42,551 nt of DNA, taken from NCBI GenBank assembly GCA_000697335.1, contig JNEM01016542.1, positions 1-42,551 of the forward strand, given 5' to 3'. Below are positions 9,701 to 23,309 of this stretch, one piece after another; position 1 is the stretch's first letter; the number at the start of each line of letters is the position of its first letter. The position numbers and the translations under genes were made by a program. Below the pieces are notes generated by a model, which saw nothing but the letters and a program-made list of their open reading frames with translations, did not search any database and was not told where the DNA came from. Source of the stretch: Conidiobolus incongruus B7586 (taxonomy: Eukaryota > Entomophthoromycota > Entomophthoromycetes > Entomophthorales > Conidiobolaceae).

Positions 9701-12700
9701 TTAAATTTTTTTGAAATGACGATTGCTGCGATGCTTAACACTAGATGAATTGTAATTGGATGAAGAGTGTCCATCCAGAGCAGGATTGGTAGAAAGAAAA
9801 GAGGAGTTGGTGAGATTAACCCCTTGTTTAGCCAATGTATGCTGGAAATCTTTACGTTCCTGTAAATCTTGTTGTATTTCAAAGTCCAGCACCATCTTTT
9901 TAAGCTGAATTTGCTCTTGGCGCTCTTGTTCTTGTCGATTAAGAGTGTTAACTGCTAATGAGCATTCGGATGGAACCTCAAGCGTTTTGGTAGATGCCGC
10001 AGTGGCGCTGCTTTGACCTTTGCCACTTTTCTTGGTCAGTACAGTGAATGATACTTTATTTTGAGATGGATCAATTTTAGCTGATTTAAGCTCACCTAAT
10101 CTAGTGGGAAGCTGGATATCCTGCAATTTAGCTTTTCGGTCGTATTTCCTTGAATCCAGAGACTGAGCCATCATCAAATTGAATTCTCTATCAAATTCTT
10201 CATCTTCTTCTTCTCTTAGCTTTCGCTCCATATCTTCTTCATCGCTGATCATATCCAACTCATCAACATCTTCTTCAGAATCTTGATCACTCTCATCATG
10301 TTCACTATCATCTCCTTGCTCACTTTGGCTATCATCTTCTGAAAAAATCTCGTTTCCAGATTCTAAATCTTCTATATCACTTGTTATATTTAAGTGGGGG
10401 CTATTTTGCGAAGAAATGGCTTCAATATATTGATTGTCACCAGTATCTTGATCAGACATATTATTGAATTCGGTTTCTTTTAAAGATTGTGAAGAGAGGC
10501 CTAAAGAATTGATTAGATTATTAGGCATAAAAAAATTCAAAAAGAATTACGCTGTACTAGTTCCTGATCTTGGATAATAATTTGATTTACCATATGGCAG
10601 GCTTCTTCATAGGTGTTTAAACGTGAGGAGCTCATGTTTAATTTATCAAAGAGGTCAGATACTGCAAATTCTATTTCCAAAGGCAGTTCATACTTGGTAA
10701 AAATATACATCTAAATATAATAAGTGAATTTGTTCAATCATGTATATATAATATTACTTGAAAGAAAATCATAAAATTTTGTAGACGAGCAGTCTCTTTT
10801 AACTTGAGGCTATTGCCACACGTTTCGAGCAGTGTGTTGACCAATCTGATTCTGAAAAAATCATCAGGAAGATCGATTGGGTTGATGGAACCCAAACGGG
10901 GAAAACTATTTTCTGTATTGATTTAGTTGAGTTGAAATTCAAAGATTAAAATGATTTACCATGTCCAAATGTGATAGTAGTGTATAACGTCTCAAATATG
11001 GTAGATGCATCCAGAACCTTATAATTGTACAATTCTCCCAGATATTTCGTTAAATAAACGCGACGTTGGTTGTATCTATAGTCATTCCACTGGGAGAACT
11101 TAGTATATATATTCAAAGAGGACTATTATAAAATACCTCTAGTCCAAGTATGAGATCTTCAAAAACTTGATCTAATACCTCGATCACAAAACCATGATGA
11201 TGGACCTGTAAGCCATTGAGTAAAATTGCAATGAGAGTTACGCTTGAATCCTTAAATTTCCAAACTTTGGTAAAAGTTTTGAAAAGAAACTTGTAAACCT
11301 AAAGCCATTGAATAAGATTTGTCAAAGCTGGTGCATAAATATTACTTTTTGATCCTCCCAATTAAATCTTCGAATGATTTTCAAAATACGATCCGCAGAT
11401 CGAAAATCGAGTTGCTCGTTAACTAGGTGGATTAAGAATAATTCAGCGTCCGATCGAACTTTGGCTTGAAAGGCAGGTTGGTCGGGTGGATTGACTTGAT
11501 AGTAGGCATTCTCAATCATTGTGTTTAAACGAGGATCCAGAGCCATTGCATTCTTCTTCTTGATCATTTGCTCTAACTTGCAGATGGTTTGGATTAGCAT
11601 GAATATTACATATGCATATATATATATATATATACTAATTACCATTGCATTTGCTCTCTCGTGAGTTTCGGGATTCATGTAAAGGAACTTTCCACAGCAA
11701 TCGAGCATGGAGCAAAGCGTTTCAAGACTGCTAACATTTGTCATATCATCCAACAATACTTTGAAGCAGTGAAAAATGTCGTGATATGGGGCCAAGCCAA
11801 ACTTAGTTAATTCAGATATATAGCGGATATTTTTGATGCGAGATTCTCTATAATCATGTCCTGTTGCTGATGGCTTTCTTCTTCTGAAGCTTTTAAACTC
11901 GCTAGCTAAGGATGCAAGAACTCCTTGAGTAATTTCAGGAAAATAAGGGTTAAGAGTGGCGAGCAGACGGCTGTAGTAAGGAATCAAATCAAGTCGAAGG
12001 CGATTGACACCAAATAGTGCTTGGATTAATCGAGCACGATTGGATTTGGTATTGATATAGCAGAATTCAACAGCAATTTCATTGATCAAATCTCGGTTAG
12101 CCATATTCGCTAACTTTGAAATTAAAGTCTCGAGCTGTGCAGATTTAGCATTGCTAGAAGAGAGCAAAGGAGATGGAGATTGATTGGTAGGAGTATCTGC
12201 ATTGTTAGAGAGGGAAGACTTTGATTCATAATTTTGAGCTGTTGAATCAACATTTTTCTCATTCAGATTAGTGGGTTTAGAGTCAGGCTCAGCGCCATCA
12301 ATTTCGGATTCGTCTTGCTTTTCATCAATAAAGCTGGCAGGTTTAATCGGTTTGGAACCACCTTCAAGCAGCATTCCTGGAACCATGAGCTTGATATCTA
12401 AAATATCAGTGTAGAAGTTCTTTGACTCTTCATCATCCCAAGGCCCAAGATCGGTTAGAGTAGATTTATGGGGGTTTAATCTTGAGGAATCACCACTGGT
12501 TACAAATGAATCGGACTGCGTCGGGGCTGATTCGTCTTCGGGGAGTTTTGGTTGAGGCAAATTCAGCAATTCAGCCAAGCTATAGGATTGTTGAGTATAG
12601 TCAATATCAAAATCTTTAGCTATTTACTTGTTAATAAGGGAGAGATCTTTTTCATACGCTTTAAATGCTTTTTCAAAATACATCTTAGAGTTTTCAGTAA

Positions 12701-13871
12701 TTTCGCCCCTATTAATGTATTGCTCTTCATTCGATTTTTCAATTCTTTGAATTCTCTAACATAACAGCAAGATTAGCTGAGATAAATTTGGGCCGTAATA
12801 AATATGTTACTTTGTGCTCATTAATTATACGCTTTGAAGCTCTATTAAAATAGCTTTCAAGCAGTCTTTTAAAAGCATTTTGAATTTCAGGCGTAATTAA
12901 AATAGATTGATTGCCTTGAGATTCTAAAAGCTGGGAATTTAAACCTGAGTTAGATGGTATTGTTCCCAAAAGATCAACACCAAACTGCTTAACAAATGAA
13001 ATAGCCAAGCTTAGACCAAAAGTGGTATCTTGATCGTAGATTAGCTAAATTGGATTGAGATTAATATGATTCAAGCTATACTCAATATTCTTACCAAATC
13101 CTTTAAAATTTCATATATTGGACAGTTGATAGCGCTTTTTTGATTGGGTTTATTCAGATTGGCTGCAATCTCTTCTCTGAGGGAGCTAAAACCAGATCCA
13201 GAACCATCGCTCATCAATCCAGTAAGCCAAAACTCGGTAGCAAGTCTAAGCATCACCTTTTGTTTGGAAATACGGGCAGTGTCTTCTTTTTCCTTGTCGG
13301 TAGGGTTGGTGATAGCTGATTTGGATGGTGGAACAAGAGATTGCTTAATAGAGTCCATCAATTCAGGAGTGAAAGAATCAGGAAACCTTTGATGAAGAGC
13401 AGACACAACATCCACAGCAGCATTAACATTAGCAGTAGTTTTACATTTAGCAAGGCCCTCATTCAAGCTTACGATTACTTCACTCAAATATTTCTCAAGT
13501 TTTAGAGTTCGAATTTCATTAAGTAAATTAGCGCAGTTTTCAGAATTTAAATGAGTTTTCATTTTTTTAATGAATGAAGAGTGCTTCTTTAAATTTGAGT
13601 CCAAGTTATTAGGCTCTATTGTCAAGTGCTGTTAAATATTATTAAAGGAGTGAGTCATTATCATATTACCAAATTTGTTTTTCCAAGCATTGGAATTTTT
13701 CACATAAAGTTCATTACGTCTTTCTCTTTGAGCAATTAATGATAAAAATTCAGAATTTTCTTCAATATTTTCATCTTTTGTTAATAATTTCTATTCATCG
13801 ATTAATATAAATAAATTATATCAACAAAAACTAGTCACCTTTGAAGAATCTTGATCATTTTGCTCTTGCAT
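9701..13871 (-). CDS. UPF2: Nonsense-mediated decay factor UPF2
   Basis: Twelve exons: 13839-13871, 13670-13790, 13095-13615, 12811-13044, 12628-12755, 11643-12579, 11346-11576, 11137-11298, 10960-11098, 10758-10912, 10551-10710 and 9701-10500; 1206 aa (human about 1270). UPF2 bridges UPF1 and UPF3 and stimulates UPF1 helicase in cytoplasmic mRNA surveillance. MIF4G-1 lies near 55-300 (LDSNLKKHSSFIKKMKTHL; EEQYINRGEITE; NNLAELLNLP). MIF4G-2 is near 490-690 (LETLISKLANMANRDLI; RLDLIPYYSRLLATL) and MIF4G-3 near 705-900 (KYLGELYNYKVLDA). An acidic stretch precedes the UPF1-binding region (EFNLMMAQSLDSRK; VSFTVLTKKSGKGQ) at about 1010-1190. The ATG at 13871 follows an in-frame stop. An apparent TAA at 12624-12626 falls inside a 48-bp intron. 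Two introns use AAG acceptors, and one is only 38 bp. Confidence 0.95.
11577..11642 (-). other. Stop-free 66-bp UPF2 intron holding a TA microsatellite
   Basis: GTAATTAG donor and GCAAG acceptor. The length is divisible by three and the frame stays open through it, so retention would add 22 mostly hydrophobic residues between NAM and LEQMIKKKN near the end of MIF4G-2. A (TA)n run lies at about 11614-11634. Homologues run directly from this Met into LEQM, which supports removal. Confidence 0.75.
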
Positions 13872-14526
13872 TTCATAGAGTTAGAAGATAATAAACAAAA
13901 TAAATAGAAATCTAGATTATATGCTAAATAATTGAATTTAATACGAGATTTAATTGACTGAAATATGAATTTCCAAGAGCTATGTATATTCAATAAATTT
14001 ACTCTTAATCCACATTTTATAACTTGATTATTACTTAAAATATTATGGGAACTATTCACATCATCATGTTCAAAATTTCGAAATTAGATCGCATATCATA
14101 AATGATTGAAGATTTTGATATGATAAAAGATAACTAAAACATTACTAAATCATTTCGATAAATAAAATTAAACTTATTTAAAAATAATCTTACTCTGAAT
14201 ATTATATATCAATATTGTTCATAATATATCAATAATGAATACATATATATATATATATATATATATCTGAAATACTTATAATTTACTTTATATTTAATCA
14301 ATATGATTTCATATAATAGGAAAAAAAATTGTATTTGGAATAGTTTATTGAATTATCCAATCATATCATCTGATTCAGTTGAGTCAATCAAAATGAATGA
14401 CGAAATATATGGTCAAATTAATTTTACTTTATTCATTGAATTACGGATTAAATCATTTTTATTTCTATTCACTCTATCCACCTTTTAAAATCAACTCTTT
14501 ATAACATTTACTAAGTTACATATAAA
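13872..14526. promoter_or_regulatory. Shared intergenic region between divergent UPF2 and calcineurin A
   Basis: 655 bp between two start codons pointing away from each other, so both promoters must lie here. An (AT)12 run sits at 14243-14266. TATAAA immediately precedes the calcineurin ATG, too close to act as a TATA box. No clear operator. Confidence 0.4.
14243..14266. repeat. (AT)12 microsatellite
   Basis: Perfect AT dinucleotide run in the UPF2/calcineurin intergenic region. Confidence 0.9.
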
Positions 14527-16678
<2,152 letters not shown>

Positions 16679-17756
16679 TTGGCCTACACAAATGTTCATA
16701 CACTTTAAACCAATTTTTTTTGATTACCTGTTTCAAATACTCCATTGAAATATATCTTAATTACCTTGTATTCATTCTTTTTATATTTATATCTAAAATA
16801 CATATTTAATTTTTAATTGAATATAATTTATTTTTATCAATTGAGTCTTAATAATTAACTAGAAATATATTCTGAATATAATTGACTAATTGCATTAAAA
16901 GTTCAAATTGGTACAATCAGATTTTTTTAACCAATATAGCTTATAATCTTTAATTTCTGCTAAATACTAATTTAATTTATTTGATGTAATATTTATAAAA
17001 TCAAAATTTGATTTGGTTTGTAATATTTAGACTAAAAGGAAAATATAGCACAATCTTTAAATTATTTTCAAAACATATTAATTTTTTGAATTTTAAACTA
17101 CGTAATGTAATAAGTTGTAGGTTTTTTCTGATTTTGACAGTAGTTATATTAATTTTGAGCTGCTGATCTTAATTTAAAGCCTTTTTTGTTGATGTTTTTC
17201 AATAGTCACAAAGCTAATTTTATAATATAAATAGAATGGATTTAAACTATTTCTAACAAGCAGCACATTATCACTTAACATTGGTTGACTTTATTAAGTT
17301 TAAATTATATTTAAAATTATTTGAAAGGTAATTTATTAAAATATATCAAATTAGATTAAGATTAATTAAGGTATTTGTAATATAAATTAAAAATGTATAT
17401 ATGAATAATTTTTTAATTATTATAAATACTGAATATCATATATCAATGTATAGTATAGCATAATATGCCTTTGTTTCAAATCAAAAAATAATGGCATTTA
17501 CCTTATCAATATATATTTTAAACAATATCAATTTCTCAAGAAATCAAATAAAATCAGTCCTACTTGATGAGAATACAAAATATCTTTGACGGAAAAAATT
17601 AAATATTGATTATTAATCATTTATAATTATATTTACACGTAATTTCGCAGATATTTTATATCATCATTTTTCAAGTATTTAAATATTAGGTATGCATTAC
17701 TTTTTTAAATATACCTCTTAAAATCAATTTAATCTTTTTAATTGTTAATTAATAAT
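16679..17756. other. Intergenic A+T desert
   Basis: 1.08 kb between calcineurin A and glutathione synthetase, both on the plus strand. Nothing recognised. Confidence 0.5.
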
Positions 17757-19474
17757 ATGTCTGATCTAATCAATAAAGCTGTCCATTGGGCTATTGCAAA
17801 TGGATTAGTAGTTGTCCCTCCAACTCAAGTAAATTTAGCTTTGTTTCAAACCAATTCTTTTTAATTTATTTTATTTAGAATCCTTCTGATTTAGGTCAAA
17901 ATCCATATCTAGTAACCCCAGCTCCTTTTACACTTTATCCAACACCTTTTCCCAAATCACAATACGATTTAGCCGTAAAAATTCAGCCTTTATTCAATAA
18001 ACTAGTACATAATATTGCAAATGATTTGGAGTTTTTGGAAGAAAAGGCGAGAAAATTGGCTCAGGTTGATCCTTTCACCAATAGCTTATATCAAATCCTG
18101 TTGAAAATCAAAGAAGAGGGAATCAGTCAAGTAACTTCAAATCATCTACTTATTCTTCATATAAAAATTCATTTTCATGTTTGTAGAATTATACATTAGG
18201 TTTCCATAGATCTGATTATTTGTTACATGCTCCTACTGATCAGCCCATTGAAGGAGCCGATATTGCTGGTATATCCAAATTATACAATGAAAATAATGTC
18301 AAAATCCAGCAAGTGGAATTGAATACTATCTCTTCCTCTTTTGGTGGTTTATCTGGATTAACCACAGATTTACATAGGTATTCATATTGAAATTCAAATT
18401 TCTAGCATCATATAACCTCAATTTTTGATCAAAATAGATATCTTTATAATATTACCAATAGATATTATGGTCGATTCCCAGATCACCCTAATATTGATGA
18501 GATATTACCATCTAACAAACCAACATTGGGATTGGTGAAAGGCATTGCCGAAGCTTTTAAATTATATAATCATCCAGAGTAATATTGATGCATGTGACCA
18601 ATATAATTGATGATTAACTAATTAATTTAGAGCTGTAGTATTAATGATTGTACAACCTAATGAGCGTAATTTATATGATCAAAAGCTGATTGAGCATCAA
18701 TTAGCTGAGTTATATAACATCCAAGTAGTGAGAAAAACACTCACTGAAATTGGCAATGAAGCAATTCTCTCCCAAGATAATCAGCGCAGATTATCAATTT
18801 CAGTTAATGGGGAGCCAAAGGAAGTTGCAGTTGCTTATTTCCGTTCAGGCTACTCTCCAGATGATTATTTTAGTGAATTGGAATGGGATGCCAGACTGAA
18901 TATTGAACGTTCATATTCTATCAAATGTCCAGATATATTTTATCATTTAGCAGGCACTAAAAAAGTTCAGCAAGAGTTAGCTGACATTGAGCTGTTAAAA
19001 CGTTTTTTGACCTCTGAAGAAGCTGATTTAGTTCATTCTACTTTTACTGGGCTTTACCCCTTGGATTCTTCTGAGCTTGGACAGAGATCATATCAAGAAG
19101 CTTTATCAAATCCACAAAAATATGTAATGAAACCTTCTAGGGAGGGTGGAGGGAACAACTTTTATGGCGAAGATATTCCATTAGCTCTGAAAAAGCTTTC
19201 TGAAGAGGAGAGAGCTGCTTTTATTTTGATGGATCGAATTATTCCTCCTACTTTTTTAAATAATAACATTGGTATTCGCCAAGGTGTCCCTTCTTTGAAG
19301 GGTAATTTCATTTCTGAGTTAGGAACATATGGTGTATATTTAGGACTCAGAGGAGAGCATGAACCAGTTTTAAATGAATATAGTGGCCATTTACTTAGAA
19401 CTAAATTAGATTCAACTAACGAGGGTGGTGTTGCTGTCGGCCACGCTGTAATTGATAGTCTCTATCTGGTTTAA
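17757..19474 (+). CDS. GSH2: Glutathione synthetase
   Basis: Exons 17757-17828, 17879-18130, 18187-18377, 18438-18578 and 18631-19474; 499 aa, normal for the eukaryotic homodimeric family. Joins gamma-glutamylcysteine and glycine with ATP, the second step of glutathione synthesis, in the cytosol. Family blocks: GFHRSDYLLHAP, QQVELNTISSSFGGLSGL (substrate and metal site), VLMIVQPNERNLYDQ, YFRSGYSPDDY, KCPDIFYHLAGTKKVQQEL, the Gly-rich ATP loop KPSREGGGNNFYGE (about residue 386) and the C-terminal Ala-rich loop GHLLRTK followed by EGGVAVGHAV. All key residues I can recall are present. Phases are consistent. Confidence 0.97.
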
Positions 19475-19966
19475 ATGATTATTTATCGTACTCAAAACTT
19501 TATTACTTAAGGTATTTGAATAAATAAGCTAATTCGCGAATTGACAAATGCCGCTTTAAACATTTGGAGCTTTGACATTATTATATATAATTGATTTACA
19601 ATCATAAGTTTAAAAAATATTTAATATTTCATTAATTATTTTTTTTATTTTTGAATAATAGAATATTTTGTTAAAAAAATTTACAAATTAATCAATTAGA
19701 CCTAAAATTTATTTTCAATTATATATAATACAATTAAATTTATACAAAACCTTATTTAACGTAATTTAATATGAATTAAGATATATTGGTATATCAATTA
19801 AATATTTGAATTGAAATAAAAATCAATTACTATAATTTTACCTTATAAAAATAAACTAAATAATAAAACTAATGAAAAATATCAACGATTATTATGTTAC
19901 CACAAGTTAAACTATTCGATTCAATAGGATTAGTAATTTGATAAAAATTAAAAATAAAAATGATAC
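19475..19966. other. Intergenic A+T sequence
   Basis: About 490 bp between GSH2 and the tRNA-Lys terminator. Nothing recognised. Confidence 0.5.
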
Positions 19967-19972
19967 AAAAAA
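19967..19972 (-). terminator. Pol III terminator of tRNA-Lys
   Basis: On the minus strand a T6 run lies 13 nt past the tRNA 3' end, the standard RNA polymerase III stop signal. Confidence 0.7.
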
Positions 19973-19985
19973 TGGAATCTCATTA

Positions 19986-20058
19986 CGCCCAATGTGGGGC
20001 TCGAACCCACGACCCTCAGATTAAAAGTCTGATGCTCTACCGACTGAGCTAACCGGGC
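19986..20058 (-). tRNA. tRNA-Lys (anticodon UUU)
   Basis: 73 nt including a G discriminator. The acceptor stem GCCCGGT/ATTGGGC pairs with two G-U pairs. D arm GCTCAGTCGGTAGAGC; anticodon stem-loop CAGACTTTTAATCTG with UUU; T arm GTGGGTTCGAGCCCCAC. It therefore has canonical A and B boxes. No intron and no encoded CCA. UUU suits an AAA-rich coding genome. Confidence 0.96.
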
Positions 20059-20168
20059 TTATTTATTCTCTAAAAATTCAAATTTCATTTCTCCTTGTCA
20101 CTTTTATTACTCTAAACAACTTCAATCTTTTCTCCCTTTTATCATTTTAATTTACTATTCCAATAAAC

Positions 20169-20677
20169 ATGGCTGAACCAGATATTAACGAATATAAGGT
20201 ATCATATTTAAATTTGCATTACATAACAAATACCCTAACCATATTTTTTTTCCAATTCAGAATATTGAAGAAGGCGAAATCAAAAAAATCATTAAACAAG
20301 TATTCATATAATTTTTAATTTCAATTTTTCAATTTAAATAATTTTTAACTAGATTATCAATACATATATCAAAGGGTCTAGATATCAACATTCGAGTTTG
20401 AAAGAATGGCAGGAGAGAATTTTAAATAATAGCACTGAAAAATTGAAAGAACTCTATCCGAAAACTAAATTCATCAGTAATATTCTACAATATTTTTTTC
20501 CCAAGATCTCTAAAATTTTGTATTTTAGTTACCTCAACTATAATGCAGCATACCGAGCACGGGTATCATCAAGCTTCAATTTGTTACTGGGATAAAGAGA
20601 AGGATCAGCTTATAAGCTATGTTCATCAGGATCAAGATTTTGTCGTTTTAGTCAATGTAATATGTTTTCCGCTTTAA
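20169..20677 (+). CDS. Tctex-type dynein light chain (DYNLT family)
   Basis: Exons 20169-20198, 20261-20299, 20353-20476 and 20529-20677; 113 aa, the same length as human DYNLT1. A homodimeric light chain on the cytoplasmic dynein intermediate chain, linking motor to cargo. Family features: IKKIIKQIINTYIKGSRYQHS (helix and YQHS), the NNSTEKLKELYPKTKFI helix, then the beta sheet ITSTIMQHTEHGYHQASICYWD and the final strand FVVLVNV. Reading straight to TAA at 20677 gives the family's usual C-terminal length, so I did not invoke a further intron at 20657. Convergent with acireductone dioxygenase, 316 bp apart. Confidence 0.9.
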
Positions 20678-20993
20678 ATTACATATATTAAAGAATATTA
20701 GATTATTCATAAATACGTATAATCTATTTTTTAATATTTTTACTAAAATTTGGAACATATATTCAAGCAATTATTTTCACCAAATAATAATCAATTAACA
20801 AAATATTAAAATTCAAGATTGTTAAGACTGATTTTAAACAATATTAATATAGTGTATACACAAAAATTCGTTTATTCAAGAATTGAATATTTAATATTAT
20901 TAATTAAAATTAGATTTAAGTAAAAATTCAATAGAAAATTAGAATAAATCAATGATATTTATTTAACACAATGTATTCCATATTAATCATCAA
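20678..20993. other. Intergenic region between convergent genes
   Basis: 316 bp shared by the 3' ends of the dynein light chain and acireductone dioxygenase genes. Nothing recognised. Confidence 0.5.
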
Positions 20994-21834
20994 TTAATTG
21001 GAAGCAATAGACTGTAGATATTCTTGTCTGAAGGGATTATCATCAGCGGGTCTAACGAAAAATTTAGATATTATATCTATTTCATTAGTTTGTAATGCTT
21101 TTACCTGTTAATAGGTGTCCATTTGGGTAACTATAAACAATTATATATTAATATACAATTTCATGAAATAAAGATAGTAAACTTACATCTTTAAAGAGAC
21201 GCATGGCTTTAGTGAAATTATTAGTATCAGGAGTAAAGCGATGGTAACTACCAGCAGGCTATTAAAAGTTAGCAAAGATATTTATGAGAAAAAGTGTAAA
21301 AATACCAAAACAATCATGTCCAATGGAGTTAAATGAAGACGAATCCAGCGGTCTTCGGCGTCTACGATTAAATTAGTGGAAAGAAACTGAAATGAATTAT
21401 GCCTAATTACCTCTGATATCAAAATATCCGGATCCTTCCAAAATCAATCTGATTTCTTCATCTTCGTGAAGGTGCCTATAACAAAGATATTAAATACAGT
21501 TCATTTAATAAATATGAGTAGAAAATACTCGGTAAAAAAGATTCCAATTTTTTCTTCATAATTTGGGAGTTTATCAGGAGCAATAGTAACCTGAAAATAT
21601 TAAGTTAGTGTTTGGAATTAGTGGATATCATTAAAAGAATACCTCGTCGCGATTTTTATAGTCTCTTTCTTTACAAATTGCCTCGACTTCTTGCTCCCAG
21701 GTTTCGGGTTTCAAAGACCAATGTAAAACGCCCAATTTACTCAACTGTTCTTGAGTTACTTCTTGGTTAGGCTCAAATTGATGGGGGAATCTGCCATCAC
21801 CTTCAGCATTCTCGTTATAATAATATGATTTCAT
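20994..21834 (-). CDS. ADI1: Acireductone dioxygenase (methionine salvage)
   Basis: Exons 21643-21834, 21529-21590, 21411-21475, 21306-21361, 21187-21258, 21105-21130 and 20994-21051; 176 aa (human 179). A cupin metalloenzyme that, with Fe2+, oxidises the acireductone of the methylthioadenosine cycle to the methionine keto-acid precursor and formate. Metal ligands are visible in HLHEDEEIRLILEGSGYFDIR (H-x-H-x4-E) and in the later His of LPAGSYHRFTPD. The 26-nt exon 21105-21130 encodes LPKWTPINR and restores the family's KWxxINRP motif; skipping it would leave one unusually long 82-bp intron. The start ATG gives the family's N-terminal MKSYYYNE. Confidence 0.95.
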
Positions 21835-23309
21835 TATTGCAAAAATAAATAAAGTTGAAAGAAGAATTTTACAGCAATCAATCTATTCTATTGAATCATT
21901 TCTAATAATGATTGTGTCATTTATAATTTGAATTGTTACTGAATTTTGATTTGATTAAAGATAGACAATGTGAACTAAATCAGATTAAGATTTTTTGAGA
22001 TGTTTAAATCCACTAAAAGCATTGAATTCTTCATTAATACCAGTCACTTTCTATAAAATTTCATTATGATAGCGACATAACAGTTAGTATATATAAGATT
22101 AGATTATTTATGATAGAGATTTCAAAAAATTTTTGCTTTCTTTCAATACAAAATATTCCTATTCAAATATATTTGTAGAATTTGATAAAGTGGACTTTGG
22201 CAAGATAATAAGCCATTTGTTCTAAAGTTCCTCTATGCCTTGATTCTCAGATTTATAGACTGAAATTTGACAAAACTACCCAAATAACCTACAACTTTTG
22301 TACCTCTATTTTTATATTTAATTATTTTTAAGTAACGTAATTATATAACTCCAATTAGTATAATTATAATATATATTAGGTTTTTAAAAGATAGATTATT
22401 GATAAATAATATAATAAATGTTATCACAGTTTCATAAAAATATATTTTTAAATTATATATTACTATGCAGTTAAGTGATTGATTAATTTATATCTATATT
22501 TTGATGGATGATATGAATAAACCGTATATACAGTTTTAGTAATAAGAATTGTATTTAAACAGTAAATGTTTAATAGTTTGATAAGATGAGAGAATTTGCT
22601 CTATTCAAAAATATAGATTGTTCAAGAAGTCAAAAGAAATATATATTAATGCTACAATCATTATTATTTTTATAAATCAATTTCAATAGTTATTTTTCTA
22701 ATAATTAGTGTGAATAATTTTGCAAATAAATTTTGAAATAATTTAAACAAGATGGTACCAAAATAACTTTATAAAAATAATTTGCAATATATTTAGAGTA
22801 GATATATATTATGGTTGATTTTTTAGGCTGTGTTATTTAAAGTTTTAAGACATAAATATTATATTATAATTATTTTAATCACATTTACAGTAAATATTAA
22901 AAAATTTCCAAAAATTTTTTATTAATAAAATTAAAGAATCAAATTGTAAAAAATTATTAAGCAAGTTAAACTAATAAAGCATATAATGTTGAATTTATCA
23001 TAGTGTATTTACTAATTTCATATTGAGTGTATTAATTAAAAATAAAAAGGAGTATAATCTAATGTATTTAGGTATCATTCTATTCGAATGATGATAAAGT
23101 GACAGGAATGAATCATTTGACCAATCATTATTGAACAAACCTGAATTTAGTATTAAAGCGTAAAAAATTAATTTCTTTAAATTTCAAGAGTATTTACTCA
23201 TTTAATAATATTACTATATAATAATTAAATCATTAGTTTTTGTCATATAATCACTGTATTAGTACAATAATTAAATCAATTATACTTCACTTGTATAATC
23301 AATTGCAGC
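21835..23309. other. Intergenic desert with one coding-like patch
   Basis: 1.47 kb between divergent ADI1 and lunapark. A coding-like patch at 21985-22216 is listed separately. A CCAAT box lies at 23121-23125, 185 bp before the lunapark ATG. ATCATTC/GAATGAT near 23071-23092 could form a small hairpin. Confidence 0.45.
21985..22216 (-). other. Coding-like patch, possible small gene or gene remnant
   Basis: On the minus strand, codons ending at TAA 21985-21987 read KVTGINEEFNAFSGFKHLKK, behind a TATAG acceptor at 22051-22052. Upstream, an ATG at 22216 begins MAYYLAK followed by a GT. One model joins 22216-22196, a 9-nt exon 22158-22150 and 22050-21985 to make about 31 aa; its 99-bp second intron would be longer than any other in the window. 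Alternatively RYHNEIL precedes KVTG in frame across a TAG. Not recognised as any family. Confidence 0.22.

Noticed and set aside
12624-12626. In-frame TAA inside UPF2 between the two parts of the conserved LSLIN...LAELL region
   Set aside because: A 48-bp GT-AG intron (12580-12627) removes it and restores NNLAELL, matching the family.
13835-14059. Minus-strand open frame in the UPF2 upstream region
   Set aside because: A/T-driven composition without family match; overlaps the UPF2 first exon in another frame.
20657-20700. A further intron at the end of the dynein light chain gene
   Set aside because: Reading straight through gives 113 aa, the family length, with the expected final strand.
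21105-21186. A single 82-bp intron near the 3' end of acireductone dioxygenase
   Set aside because: Two introns of 56 and 53 bp around a 26-nt exon (with a different last-exon start) recover the family's KWxxINRP motif and fit local intron sizes.
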